DNA of 64,000 nt, taken from contig JBBHKE010003386.1 of NCBI GenBank assembly GCA_037447655.1, forward strand, positions 1 through 64,000, written 5' to 3'. The notes under the pieces are model-generated. The model was not told where the DNA came from, ran no database searches, and worked only from the letters and a program-made list of their open reading frames with translations. This stretch comes from Zygnema cylindricum. Taxonomy: Eukaryota; Streptophyta; Zygnematophyceae; Zygnematales; Zygnemataceae. How positions within the stretch are numbered: position 1 is the first letter of the stretch; each line of letters begins with the position of its first letter. The position numbers and the translations under genes are program-made. Positions 35,481 through 46,219 of this stretch are shown piece after piece.

Positions 35481-35738
35481 TCAAATGAATGAGCGAGGTA
35501 AGAAATTGCAAGTCACAAAGCGAAAGACTTCAAGGCCGAATGCTTGTTGCCTTTCCAAATCTGTTTGAAGGATCGAACTCCACATCCCTTCGTCTTTGTG
35601 CAAAGACGATGGGACGGTGCCACACAACAGATAGAAATGTCCTCCGACGCTCGGACAAACGCTACTGAAACCTTGAACAAACTTTGTTTGCGTTGGGCTT
35701 ACGAGCTTATACCTCCTTTTTTGGACAAACTTATCCAT
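35481..35738 (-). CDS. Small ORF A (85 codons), left copy
   Basis: An intact frame starts MDKFVQKRRYKLVSPTQTKF and ends FVTCNFLPRSFI. Its inverted partner at 53086-53343 is also 85 codons and intact, differing at about seven residues. Both keep the central VGGHFYLLCGT / IGGHFYLLCGT motif and the DLERQQAFGLEVFRF tail. No membrane segment, signal or known family was recognised. It lies just upstream of the cassette gene in the same orientation in both arms. Retention of two full-length copies beside decayed neighbours argues that it may be, or recently was, coding. Confidence 0.45.
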   Translation of the reverse strand: MDKFVQKRRYKLVSPTQTKFVQGFSSVCPSVGGHFYLLCGTVPSSLHKDEGMWSSILQTDLERQQAFGLEVFRFVTCNFLPRSFI

Positions 35739-36572
35739 TTAACACCTCTATATAGTAGGGCGACCCTAATCTCGTTTGCTGGAGAAATACAACATTAGGG
35801 TTTTCTAATCCACCCCAATCTCGTTTTTCTTTGGAAAACAAGATTAGGGTTTCTAGTTCTAGCCGTAATCTCGTTTTTCAAGAAAAACTGGATTACAGGT
35901 TATGTTGGGCCAAACTTATGGGAAAAGGCCCCTGAAGATGGCTAAGGCGGGAGGAAAATGCCTTTCTCCGCGATGTAAGGCTGGAAGAATGCTTCGGGCA
36001 AAACGCCTTTCCATTCGCCTAATGCCTTTCTTACTTCCCTCCCAGTACTGAAAGCTAACATCCGCATGTATCAAAAAGTGCCAATGTGCATCGAACCACA
36101 AATTTACAAAAGCAAGATGAGAAAGAACTTAGCCAAATTTCGAACACATGCACAAATTTCGGTACTTGGCCTTTTTTTTCTTTTTTCTTCCTGTGACTCG
36201 GATTTCACAAATTCCAGTACTTAGCCAAATTTCGTAGTTTTTCCACCTGCCGTACAAGGATTTTTAAACTTAGCCGAATTTCCAAATTCACACAGGCTGT
36301 GGTACTTAGCCAAATTTTGAGATTAGGGTTTGTCGATCATGTTGTGACAACCCTTATCTCGTTATTCGCGAAAAACGAGATTAGGATTGTCTCCGTGATA
36401 ACAAGCAACCCTAATTTCGTTTTGCAAATAACTTCAAGTGAGGTTATGTTGGGGCAAAGGCCTCTATGTGAATAAAATATTTGAAAAGGCCCCACAGACG
36501 AACTAAGCGTCGTATAAAGGCTTTTTCCACGGCAAAAGGCTGGAAAAGTGCTCCCAAAATGCTTGGGGCAAA
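35739..36572. repeat. One 533-bp satellite unit and flanking palindromic motifs, left arm
   Basis: It contains short inverted motifs of the AATCTCGTTTTT / AAAACGAGATTAGGG type and the AAATTTGGCTAAGTACC / GTACTTAGCCAAATTT motif, as in the four-copy array at 50.65-52.77 kb but inverted. Only one full unit is present here. It ends at a sequence gap. Confidence 0.7.
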
Positions 36573-36582
36573 NNNNNNNNNN
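36573..36582. other. Assembly gap (10 N)
   Basis: Ten ambiguous bases mark a join of unknown true length, placed inside the satellite zone of the left arm. Copy number and order of repeats next to it are uncertain. Confidence 0.98.
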
Positions 36583-37660
36583 AACGGAACCGCATTGGCG
36601 CCAGAATGAACAAGGTTTACTGGCCGAACCCCGTTTGCGGGAGGATAATCACTCCCTGAGGGGGGGGGATGATCCTTTTTTTCAGGTTTACACGCCGGAC
36701 GTTCCGAGGTTACCACCGGAATCGCGGCTAAATTTCGAAGGAGATACGAGCCTTGCAGGCCGCACATTTGGACTTTTTTTCCTAGTAGGGGGGGGGAGTC
36801 CCTCACTAATAGGAGGGCGTTTGCCCCAAGCCGGTCATTTGGAACAAGTAAGACCGCGGTTACGCCAAGGCAAACTTTTCCAGCTTTGTGCCAAAGTGGA
36901 AGCTTAAACTCGGCGCTAAGGCCACCATTAGAGCCTTGCAGGCTGCACATTTGGACTTTTTTTCCTAGTAGGGGGAGGAGTCCCTCACTACTGGGAGGGC
37001 GTTTCCCCAAGCCGGTCATTTGGAACAAGTAAGACCGCGGTTACGCCAAGGAAAAGGTGTTTGCCCCAAGCATTTCGGGAGCACTTTTCCGGCTTTGTGC
37101 CATAGAGTAAGCTTCAAATCGGCGATAAGGCCACCATTGGAGCCTTGCAGGCTGCACATTTGCATTTTTTTTCCTGGTAGGGGGAGGTGGTTCACTACTG
37201 GGAGGGCGTTTGCCCCAAGCCAGTCATTTGGAACAAGTAAGACCGCAAATACGCCAAGGCAAAGGCGTTTGCCTTAAGCATATTTGGAGCACTTTTCCGG
37301 CTTTGTGCCATAGAGGAAGCTTTATATCGGCGCTAAGGCCACCATTGGAGCCTTGCAGGCCACACATTTGCACTCTTTTTTCCTAGTATATGGAGGAGTC
37401 CCTCACTACTAGGAGGGTGTTTGCCCCAAGCTGGTCATTTAGGACAAGTTAGACCGCGGTTACGCCAAAGCAAAGGCGTCAGCCGGTCATTTAGGACAAG
37501 TAAGACCGCGGTTATGCCAAGGCAAAGGCGTTTGCCCTAAGCACTTTGGGAGCACTTATCCGGCTTTGTGCCATTGAGGAAGCTTTAAATCGGCGCTAGG
37601 GCAACCTTTGGAGCCTTTTAGTCTGCGGTATAACTTTTTCCAATTTTCAGTATTCAAAAT
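36583..37660 (+). repeat. ~240-bp satellite, left arm (about four copies)
   Basis: Each unit includes GTTTGCCCCAAGCCGGTCAT, GGAACAAGTAAGACCGCGG, CGCCAAGGCAAAGGCG, TTTGGGAGCACTTTTCC, AAATCGGCGCTAAGGCCACC and CCTAGTAGGGGGAGGAGTCC. It creates a repeating frame (GHxEQVRPRLRQGKG, FGSTFxALCHR), which is a repeat artefact, not a gene. The same satellite is present at 47.4-48.07, 48.73-49.22 and 50.40-50.69 kb. Confidence 0.88.
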
Positions 37661-38290
37661 GAACTAGATATTTAATCAAGTATTTCTATCTTTTTTTGTG
37701 GGTTGCCGTTTTACCCCTCCGAAATTTGGCTAAGAGTTGAAATCCGTGTACGCGCCGTTTGAAACACCCCGAAATTTGGCTAAATACCGGAATCCGTGTA
37801 CAAGCTGTTGCTAAGAACCCAAAATTTGCCTAAGTATCAGAATTTGTGTACGTCCATTTTGGCTTAGTGTTGGAAAACCTTTGATATTGGGGCTTATAAA
37901 ACCCGAACTAACGAAATAAGCTTAATACCCAAATCGGTGTATTTTGATTTTGGGGCTTATAAAATCCAAACCCGAAAATTGGGCTTAATTCCCAAACCGG
38001 TGTATTTCGATATTGGGGCTTATAAAACCTAAACCTGGAAATTGGGCTTAATTCCCAAACCGGTGTATTTCGATGTTGGGGCTTATAAAACCCAAACCCG
38101 AGAATTCAGTTTAATACCTAAGCCGAGTCAAAAAACTTCAAAATTTGGCTAAGTACCGGAATCCGTTTACGCGCCATTTGAAACACCTCGAAAATTTCAC
38201 TAAGTACCAGAAACTGTGTACGCCGAGTCAAAAATGTTCGAAATTTGGCTAAGTTCCAGAATCCTTGCTCATCAAATCAAATATTTCGAA
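37661..38290. repeat. AT-rich short-period satellites, left arm
   Basis: Two interleaved unit types are seen: GAAATTTGGCTAAGTACCGG with AATCCGTGTACGC (about 55-70 bp), and GGGCTTATAAAACCCAAACC with GGTGTATTTCGATATTG (about 63-75 bp). Mirror copies lie at 46.31-47.39 kb in the right arm. Confidence 0.85.
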
Positions 38291-38697
38291 ATTTTGGCCA
38301 AGGGTTGCATCTTTTTGTGTCATGTCAAAAGGCTGTCCGACGCATATATGACCTTTTTCATAAGGTAAAGGGGGAAGAGGAGAGGGAAGAAAAAGTGATG
38401 GAAAGCATTTGGCCCAAGCAAACAAATCACGTGTGAAATACAAGAGTTTTCACTAAGGTTTTTTGGTGATCTCATGATGTTAATCCCCTTGCCCACACTT
38501 CTCCTCTTCGGCTTTAACAGGCTCAAAATACTATGCCTTGCACTCCGGTTGTATGTATGCACTGAATCAAACATGTTTTTTAGGCAGATTTTACAACAAG
38601 TTGGCATTTTCACCCGAGCGATTGGTGATGTTGGAAAACTGTTCAACGTTTCATTGTTGATATAACTTAGTAAATTTGTTGATAATTTTATTTTGTA
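38291..38697. other. Segment present only in the left arm
   Basis: The right arm passes directly from the satellite (46.31 kb) to the tRNA-like element (46.29 kb), whereas here about 400 bp intervenes. It holds a 148-codon minus-strand frame starting within the tRNA-like element, with no recognisable features. It is either an insertion here or a deletion in the other arm. Confidence 0.5.
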
Positions 38698-38759
38698 GTC
38701 CGTGTGTGGCACCATCCTATCGGAGTGGCACCTCGATAGGTTCGATCCCCCAAACGGAC
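38698..38759 (+). other. tRNA-like element, left arm (deleted form)
   Basis: GTCCGT at the 5' end pairs with ACGGAC at the 3' end, and a consensus B-box GGTTCGATCCC is present. Compared with the mirror copy at 46220-46290, about 9 bases are missing just before the B-box, so the T stem is damaged here. Confidence 0.5.
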
Positions 38760-38859
38760 ACAGCAAGACAACAATTCGCTCAAGTAAGACTAATGCGAGA
38801 TAAATGAATTTAACCTTATGACTGATGCGAGATAAATGATTTCGAACTTTCTCGTTGTC

Positions 38860-38975
38860 TTGCGGTTAAGGTATACTAAGGTATTATGCGAAGGTAACCA
38901 GTGCCAAAGGTATTATGCTAAGGTAACCGGTGCAAAAATCTAGGCTATCTCGTGCGTTTAAGACGAACCTTTCAG
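38860..38975. repeat. ~31-bp tandem repeat, left arm
   Basis: Units of the AAGGTATTATGCGAAGGTAA type repeat two to three times. The mirror array at about 46010-46115 has three units. Confidence 0.7.
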
Positions 38976-39232
38976 TAAAAGCATACATGATAGTAACCTA
39001 CTAGAACATCGATATTGACATCGCACACGAGTAACTTTGTACTGCAGGCAAATAAGATTAACCCACACCCCTCTGCCAATGCTAACAAAAGGTTTGCTTT
39101 CGTGTGTGTAGAAATAACAATTTTTTTCTCCACAATCTAATATACCAACTTCTTCTATATAGCATTGCTGATTAGCTTTGAAAATAATCAGTCATATTTA
39201 GAAAATTTTGGATAAATGTGCAAAAGCAAGGA

Positions 39233-39940
39233 GGACACCCTTTCTATCTACATGTGAATGCGTGAACCTCCAAATGGTTCACGACTTAAAATAGTCCAAT
39301 GACGTCGCTTCGACAGAACTGACAGTCGATTTGTTTGTCACTTGCGTCGACGGTCCAGATCTGATATTACAAAAATCGCATAGTTTGTGTCGACGGTCGA
39401 GATGCTACTCCACCCGAAATTATTAAAATTTGATGTCGGCCGGGATTCAAGGAAATGAAAGCTTGTACGGCAGGACCGCAGATACGGTCCACTTTGTCGT
39501 CGCGCGAATTCCGGATAATATAAGTCGTACGGTCGACGTGAAATGATCAAAATTGTCGTCGGCGAGAATCACGAAAAATGTATATAGTACGGTAAGTTGT
39601 CGGTGAAAAATCCTGGAGAAATAAACAAGGTACGGCAGGACCGCAAGTACGGTCCAATTTGTGGCCGCGGGAATTCCGGTCGATGTAAGTCGTACGGTCT
39701 ACACGAAATAATCAAATCCGCCGTCAGCGGAAATCGCGGAAAATATACGTCGTACGGTTGGACCGCGAGTACGGTCCAAATCGTCATCTTGGGAATTACG
39801 GAAAATGTAGGTCGTACAGTACACGTCGTACAGTCCTACGAAACCCAAATAACACCCAAATACAAATTAGTGTAGCGCTTGCCCTTCCTAACACCTAAAT
39901 ATAAACAACTAAAATGGCCGACGAGATGCGGCATGACACA
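39233..39940. repeat. GTACGGTCC-rich repeats replacing the inner left arm
   Basis: Diverged units with GGCAGGACCGC, ATACGGTCCA, AATTCCGG and GTCGTACGG occur at about 39468, 39632 and 39755. This sequence, with the LTR that follows, occupies the place where the right arm has the OTU-like frame. Confidence 0.6.
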
Positions 39941-40992
39941 GGCAAAAAATCTGACGGACTACACCCCTGTGTAGCATAGACTCGCGTGAGTCCGCAGCAA
40001 CAAGAATCACTGAATTTGGTCAACTGAATTGATAGTCATGGCTGGCGAAAGTTTGCCTTTTGTACAAATGCTCTCTGGAGAGAGGTGGCTACCTACCTGA
40101 AATATTCTAAGTCCTAAACCCCTCTCTAATCCCTCTTGTACTGAGGTACGCACTAATCATATTTATGTGTAGTACATAAAGGTACAGGTGTCGGTGTACC
40201 TTTTGTACGGCCATCATACGACAGGCCAAAAACCAGTACGTGTCTTATCCGGACTCGTTCTTTCAATTCCCAAATTCGTGCTGCCAAATATTATCTCTCC
40301 ACCTGGCTCCAGGTCATGCCAGAAAAACGCTCCAGTACAAAAAAGTACAAGTGTCGGAGTACTTTCTGTATGTGCATTGTACGAAATCGCCATATTGCGA
40401 CATTTGTCACTTCCGGACTTGTTTTTTTCCGTTCCGAAAATTCCGTAAACCCGTATGATGGTGACACGTGTCATCCGGAGTGGCGGCGTCTGCAAAATGC
40501 CAAATTGTCCTTTCCGCGATGTCGGCGCTAACCACGAGCGTCCGATTAACATCGTCATTTAAAACGGACCGTCGAAATAAATGTCCGTACTATTTATTTC
40601 GTCCGGTACTAGAAATACAGCTGTTTCTATGCCCTATATAGCGTAATCCAGCTAAATGGAAAAAACCCTACTTGTAACTATTTATATATCTATCAAACAC
40701 CATATGTCTTAGCATTAGTTGTAGACTAAATGGACAAAGCTATTGGCTACGGGAAGTTTGACGGACGATAGGTACCAGGATCAATTCCTGAGTTTGTCAA
40801 ATATCCTTTTATAAACATACCTATTATCTACTCCTGTCTCTCTAGAGAGCTTAGGCAGCCATGGCTCTAGCTCCCTCTCCAGTCTTTAGTGAGTACAACA
40901 AGTGTGGGGGCTTGGAGAAGGAAGTTAGAAACAGACTGCCTCTGCTACTTTTCTATCCTAAAACAGACCTAGAAAATACATAAATATCAACA
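39941..40992 (-). mobile_element. LTR copy inserted in the inner left arm
   Basis: Same LTR family as 49218-50400, with GACTACACCCCTGTGTAGC, GTACAGGTGTCGGTGTACC, the T-arm-like CCAGG-ATCAATT-CCTGA near 40773-40789, and the terminal AAATATCAACA. The first ~110 bases (the TGAAACT end) are missing. It abuts GCTATGTGG at 40993, which in the mirror copy continues uninterrupted, showing that the element broke this side of the inverted duplication. Confidence 0.8.
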
Positions 40993-41426
40993 GCTATGTG
41001 GAATTGTTGGAGCTACCAGAGGACAAAAGAAATGATGAGACATAGTACTTTATGTCAGATATTCCTTCTAGAGAAGCATTGGCAAAAAAAATGAGAAATT
41101 TGAGAGTAAGGGGTTCTAGTGTAAACTATGATGACAAAGATATCACATTATTGGCGCGAAGATTGGGTCAGTGCATCAAAATATTAACCTTCGATGATAA
41201 AAAACGTTTCCCGAAGTTAGTGAAAGAGTATAACCCTTGGACCCTCTCTAATTACGTCTCTGCGGTTGTCCCTCCTAAGAGTTGGAAAAAAGTAATGCCT
41301 ATCTCTCTCATAGATTTTGAAGGAAATTATTTCCCATATCATGGGCCGGAGATAACCGAAAACACTGGGATGCCCGCTCCCGCAATGAAAGCAGAGGTAC
41401 ATTTATCGTCTTTCTCAACTATGTGA
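40993..41426 (+). CDS. Conserved ORF upstream of the transposase, left copy
   Basis: The 124-codon frame at 41052-41426 starts MSDIPSREALAKKMRNLRVR and has LGQCIKILTFDDKKRFPKLV, YVSAVVPPKSWKKVMPIS and DFEGNYFPYHGPEI. A mirror copy at 44648-44372 encodes nearly the same protein up to LIDFE. In both copies the frame is open upstream of the Met through YVELLELP as far as a TAG four codons before MSDI (ET-stop-YFM and KT-stop-YFM), so the protein was probably longer. No family recognised; the IKILTFDD and FPYHG pattern is vaguely protease-like but not diagnostic. Confidence 0.45.
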
Positions 41427-43508
41427 AAACGTATATAATAGTAAAAACAATGCATTGTAAAAAAAGTTTAATATTGACATTTGTTGGGTGTGATTGGCAA
41501 TCTCGATTAGTGGCAGAAGAAAAAAAGGCATGGGACATGGATGGACTTTCCACAAGGAGGAAAAAAAGAGTCCGTAGTGTAAGTAAAGAACCTCGGAGGG
41601 AGACATCTGTGACAGAAGAGTTGCAAAAGATTGATGAGGAAAACTCGGGGGAAAAAAAAATCGATGACGACAATGTGGAGTTGGAGAAAAGTACATTCGG
41701 AAGCAAACGCGACTGTCCTAAAAAAGTGCGAAGGGGGCCTAAACCCCGTCCATCACTGAGTTTCGAAGGCACAAACAAGGAAATTGACTTGTCATACACC
41801 GAGGAAGACAAAGACGAATGGGATAAAAACACTTTTAGCGAAGAGAGTCAAAGCGAGTGGGAAGAGGATTTGTCAGCTGACGAAAACCAAGACAAAAAAG
41901 ATGAGGCGAGTGAAGAGTATTCAAGGGAGTTGAAAAATGTAGATGAGTGGCTTCGACCCTTTCACTACCTGCAGAGAAAAATCACTTGGAATAGACTAAA
42001 AAGTTTTGATCGGGAAGAGTGGCTCATAGAAGTAGAACGACCACTCCAACTGCAAGTAAAAGACGAGGTGGGGAAGGTGCTCTTAATTGACGATTGAAAA
42101 AGCACAGAGAAAACGGCAGCAAGTATATTTTTAGCGTTAACTCGCATTTCTTTTTGGAACAACTTTGGAAATCAATCTAAGGCTTATAGGCAGGAAAAGT
42201 ACGCACTCAACTTAGTTGCGTATCACAAGAAAGAGAGAACGACTACACCGCAACAAGGGAAAGACATTACAATGGGAGAAATGTTCGCATTTCTGTGTAT
42301 GTTGATTTGCAACGGGATTGAAAGGTCGTCTTCTAACTCAAAGAGGTTTCGTAAAGGGACCAGCAAAGGTTTAGAGTACTGAAACTGAGGTTAAATAATA
42401 CCAGAGAAGAGATTTTCTCAAATGAAGAGGAATTTATACGGAAGGTCTAATAAGTACAAACCGTCAATGGATTAAGATCCGCAACATTAGGCCTTATGGA
42501 AGGTCAGGTGTTTGTTGCATTTGTGTAGTATGACCATATGCATACTTGATGTTTATTTTAGCCAACAACACAAAACTCTTGCATAACGATTAAAATCTGC
42601 AAAGTGTGTGCGTTGGACAGGTTGAACTGTTGATGAAAGAGCATAAAGAAACTTTTATGCAGTACTATCGGCCAGGAACTTATTTGAGTTTAGATGAAAG
42701 ATGGAACACAGACAATAGTATGCTAAACCCCATAAAACGTTTCTCTTCCAGTAAACCGAAATCTAAACACGGGATGCAACAATTCGCGCTAAATGACGCG
42801 GTGACAATGTATCAGTTGACCTACGAGATAGACCTTGAAGGTGGAGAATTTAGTGGAGTTGGTGCCCGAGCAAGGATTGTAAGGGCGTTATATGAACCGG
42901 TAAACGATGACAAAAGAGTCGTTATGATGGATAGAATGTACACAGGGGTTCCCATTTTCCGGTGGTTGAGGAGTGAGAAAGGGTGGGGGGCTTTGGGAAC
43001 AATGTTGGTGCAAAAGCGTAGCAGAACAAGGAAAAGTTTAACCTCTTTGGGCTACCCGGATGAAAAATTGCTAAACGGGCTGAAAAGACAAAGAGACGGG
43101 GTGAGGAAGTGGGTGCCTTAGTTAGGCAATTTCAGTTTTGAGTTATGCGACCAAGAGGATATAATGGCATGTGCGTGGGTAGACAAACAGAACGTTGTGC
43201 CCTCGGTGTGGATGTTGTCCACCAATTTCGGAGCTCGTCCCGAACTTGTTCAACGACGTAGAGGAGGTAACCCAATAGAGCAGCCAGAGTGTGTAACCAA
43301 GTATAACAAATACAAAGGAGGAGTAGACAAGTTTAACTGAGCATGTTTTGAAGGAGCGACTTTGCAAAGGACTTCCATACATCAACGTCGATGGTGGTTG
43401 AAGCTATTTATGGGATTTGAAGGAGTGAGCACCGAGAAAACGAAAACAAATGAGTCGAAACATCATCAATCTACAGTTTGCACAATCTCATCGAGAGACG
43501 ACGTGTGA
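41423..43508 (+). pseudogene. PiggyBac-type transposase gene with acidic N-terminus, decayed
   Basis: The first part (41423-42097) is highly charged (EESQSEWEEDLSADENQD). After a TGA the same frame gives ISFWNNFGNQSKAYRQEKYA and TMGEMFAFLCMLICNGIERS, matching the N-terminal region of piggyBac transposases. After further breaks, 42606-43121 has YLSLDERWNTDN, SSSKPKSKHGMQQFAL and VVMMDRMYTGVPIFRWL. 43140-43508 then has VVPSVWMLSTNFGARPELVQ, CVTKYNKYKGGVDKFN and RRWWLKLFMGFEG. The Asp residues of LDE, MMDRMYT and GGVD correspond to the piggyBac D-D-D triad and all three are present. Stops after LLIDD, LEY, KWVP and VDKFN make it inactive. No terminal CCCT-type ends or TTAA duplication were located. 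Confidence 0.85.
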
Positions 43509-43714
43509 TTGTTGCACTTCTACTCGCGCATCGTATTGTTTGGCAACACTGAAGTATAGTGTGTTCAATGTCTATTCAGAAAATCCAACTCTGAGTCCGC
43601 ATTTGGCTTGTTAATGCGAACTCAGAGTTTAATCTTCCGAATAGACATTGTACACACTGTAACCGATTGTTGCCAAATAAACTGCACGAGTAAAACTGCA
43701 ACAATCACACGCCG
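43499..43714. repeat. Long imperfect hairpin (about 100-bp arms)
   Basis: Left arm 43499-43602 and right arm 43614-43714 are inverted copies. GTGTGATTGTTGCA pairs with TGCAACAATCACAC, GTCTATTC with GAATAGAC, and CTCTGAGT with ACTCAGAG. The loop is about 11 bp (TTGGCTTGTTA). It starts where the transposase frame ends. It may be a fold-back element or a structured 3' end of the transposase gene. Confidence 0.85.
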
Positions 43715-44137
43715 TTTATTTGTTTCGTGTGGTTTTTGAAAAACTTATGAATGAGGTATGAACAGAAAAAATCGGTCAAAAAATAATAGGAAGACAATGA
43801 TGACAAATGATTGAGACCCTAACATGGGTGACCGGTTCGTATGTGAGTGGTGTATTTGCAACGAGACAATAAAATCAAACAATGTCACTGTACTAGTTGC
43901 TAAAAAAAAAAAACTTAGGTTTAGAAAAGGTTGGGAAACCCACCTCTTTACTTTGTTTCCTTTGTTAAAGATAAAAATCAACCACCACGTCTTATTCGGG
44001 TACTCGGTTTGTGTTAGGAAAAAACTTACACACGATAAACCGGAATTTTGCCCAACTAATTTTTGCGTAAAAAAGACATCCAACACTACGAAACGTGGTG
44101 CTTCAAGTCGACATCCGACAAACGAATGTGTAGAATT
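43715..44137. other. Spacer between hairpin and microsatellite
   Basis: The plus-strand frame at 43824-44138 (HVLFGYSVCVRKKLTHD...FCPTNFCVKK) could be a C-terminal Cys-rich tail of the transposase, as piggyBac proteins often have, but the match is too weak to assign. Otherwise nothing is recognised. Confidence 0.35.
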
Positions 44138-44371
<234 letters not shown>

Positions 44372-44707
44372 CTAACTCTTCGAAATCTATGAGAGAGATA
44401 GGCATTACTTTTTTCCAACTCTTAGGAGGGACAACCGCAGAGACATAATTAGAGAGGGTCAAAGGGTTATACTCCTCCACTAACTTTGGGAAACGTTTTT
44501 TATCATCGAAGGTTAATATTTTGATGCATTGTCCCAATCTTGCCGCTAATACTGTGATATCTTTGTCATCATAGTTTACACTAGAACCCCTTACTCTCAA
44601 ATTTTTCATTTTTTTTGCCAATGCTTCTCTAGAAAGAATATCCGACATAAAGTACTATGTCTTATCATTTCTTTTGTCCCATGGTAGCTCCAACAATTCC
44701 ACATAGC
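44372..44707 (-). repeat. Inner inverted duplication: partial mirror copy of 40993-41320
   Basis: Read on the minus strand it runs from GCTATGTGGAATTGTTGGAG through the MSDI frame (MSDILSREALAKKMKNLRVR) to LIDFEELEK, where the microsatellite starts. About 93% of residues match the plus copy. Confidence 0.92.
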
Positions 44708-44777
44708 CTGCTTGTAATGCCTCTAGAGATGATGCATTTCTATTGCTCCTCTCTTTATCTCGTGCATAAGTTCTTTT

Positions 44778-45498
44778 TTATTTCCTGTAGCGACGCTCAT
44801 ACGGCCAACATTCGGCAATCTCTTCAACGTTGGTATATTTTGTTAAGGGTGAAAGAAAAGGACACTTAAATTCTATGAAGTGAAAAAAAGAAGGTGTGGC
44901 TCCTGCGACGACGTTTTTGTTCGGTTCTCGTTCGACATGTATTGCAGCTGCTTTACCATCGAATTGTGCAAGCGCACCGGGTACCACAGGAGTCATCTCT
45001 GTCCATAATTTTTGTGCCGGGCGGAGAAAAGAGGTGAATAGTGTGCCTTTATCTATCTTACACGCCCTCACCTTCCCTTTCATTCCTCCAACAAACACGT
45101 AATAATGACACGGGTACCATACTATGGCTAGCGCAACTCTTTCGTCATTTTCTCTTAGATGATTTTCTACCAAGTCTAATTCTCCCCCAATATACATGAA
45201 ACCCAAAAAAGACCTCCACAACACAACCTGCGCCGCTTTTAACACCTGAATTGCCACGTGAATTTTCTCTATAGTTAAGTCATATATATCAACATGCGCT
45301 GGGATTAAACCATTTTGTTGCATTTGCGAGGCCACCTGGCTAACCTATTTTCTTAACTCTCTCGCCTCTGCTACCATCCCAACTCTCGAACACAGGTGAT
45401 AGACATCGTGCTTTCTCGCATCCAGGTGCATGACTTCGATCAATGCGTAGAAAAAACAGTCTCCGTCTCGCGGAGGACTAATACATACGTCTTCGAAG
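44778..45498 (-). pseudogene. OTU-type cysteine protease-like protein, one internal stop
   Basis: On the minus strand a frame begins after a TTGTTGCAG splice-acceptor-like site and reads FEDVCISPPRDGDCFFYALI, with HLDARKHDVYHLCSRVG following. After one TAG it continues into VASQMQQNGLIPAHVDIYD, VLWRSFLGFMYIGG, VALAIVWYPCHYYVFVGG and a ~90-residue tail ending WPYERRYRK. D-G-D-C-F-F-Y-A-L matches the catalytic Cys loop of OTU deubiquitinase folds (DGNCLFRAL), and the later C-H-Y-Y-V-F matches the His strand, about 140 residues apart. The family match is from motifs only. It lies upstream of the MSDI frame on the same strand and is absent from the left side. Confidence 0.5.
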
Positions 45499-45714
45499 CT
45501 GCAACAACCAAACAACCATTTGTGTTTCAGATTGATTGTAGCATTTCTCTGTGCAACGTGTAGAATTTGGTAATTTCAATGTTGAGGGTTGAAAGTCAAA
45601 CTTTCTTACGTAAATTTGCCGACCGGATGTCTTTCTGAAGTTTCCACGACGATTTTGTCTACAACCATTTGCTCTATATCACTTTTTTTTATATACTTTT
45701 TAAAACCCCAGGTT
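45499..45714. other. Upstream sequence of the OTU-like frame
   Basis: About 200 bp with an open minus-strand frame (INLKHKWLFGCC) just before the presumed acceptor; no other feature. Confidence 0.4.
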
Positions 45715-46009
45715 GTCCCCCTTGCTTTTGCAACTTTATCCAAAAGTTTCTAAGTATGACTCATTATTTTCAAATCTAATCAGCTATGCTATACCGAAGA
45801 AGGTAGTATAGTAGATTGTGGAGAAAAAACTGTTATAACTGCACACACAATAGCAAACCTTTTGTTAGCATTGGCAGAGGGGTGTGGGTTAATCTTCCTT
45901 GCCTACAGTACAAGGTTACTCGTGTGCTATGTCAAAATCCATGTGCTAGTAGGTTACTATCTTGTACGTTTTTACTGAAGGGTTCGTCTTGGACGCACGA
46001 GATAGCCTA

Positions 46010-46115
46010 GATTTTGGCATCGGTTACCTTCGCTTAATACCTTTAGCACAGGTTACCTTCGCATAATATCTTTGGCACCCGTTACCTTCGCATAATACCT
46101 TAGTGAACCTTAAAC
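46010..46115. repeat. ~31-bp tandem repeat, right arm
   Basis: Three units of the GGTTACCTTCGCATAATACC type, mirror of the array at 38.9 kb. Confidence 0.75.
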
Positions 46116-46219
46116 GTTAGACAACAAGAAAGTTCAAAATCATTTATCTCGCATCAAGTTTAAGGTTTGATTCATTTATCTCGCACCTGTCCTACTTGAC
46201 CAAATTGTTGTCTTGCGGT

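Larger units (their letters stand above)
34141..39232 (+). repeat. Left arm of the giant imperfect palindrome
   Basis: Read outward from the centre it carries, in order, 39.2-39.06 kb unique sequence, ~31-bp repeats (38.9 kb), a tRNA-like element (38.7 kb), AT-rich satellites (38.2-37.7 kb), ~240-bp satellite (37.66-36.56 kb), one 533-bp unit (36.5-36.0 kb), the 85-codon ORF and the cassette gene. The same order occurs on the opposite strand at 45.7-54.7 kb. In the cassette the arms are about 95% identical by eye; elsewhere they differ in repeat copy number. Confidence 0.9.

Noticed and set aside
36583-37660. CRISPR-like repeat array
   Set aside because: Units are ~240 bp head-to-tail copies without unique spacers, in eukaryotic nuclear DNA; this is satellite.
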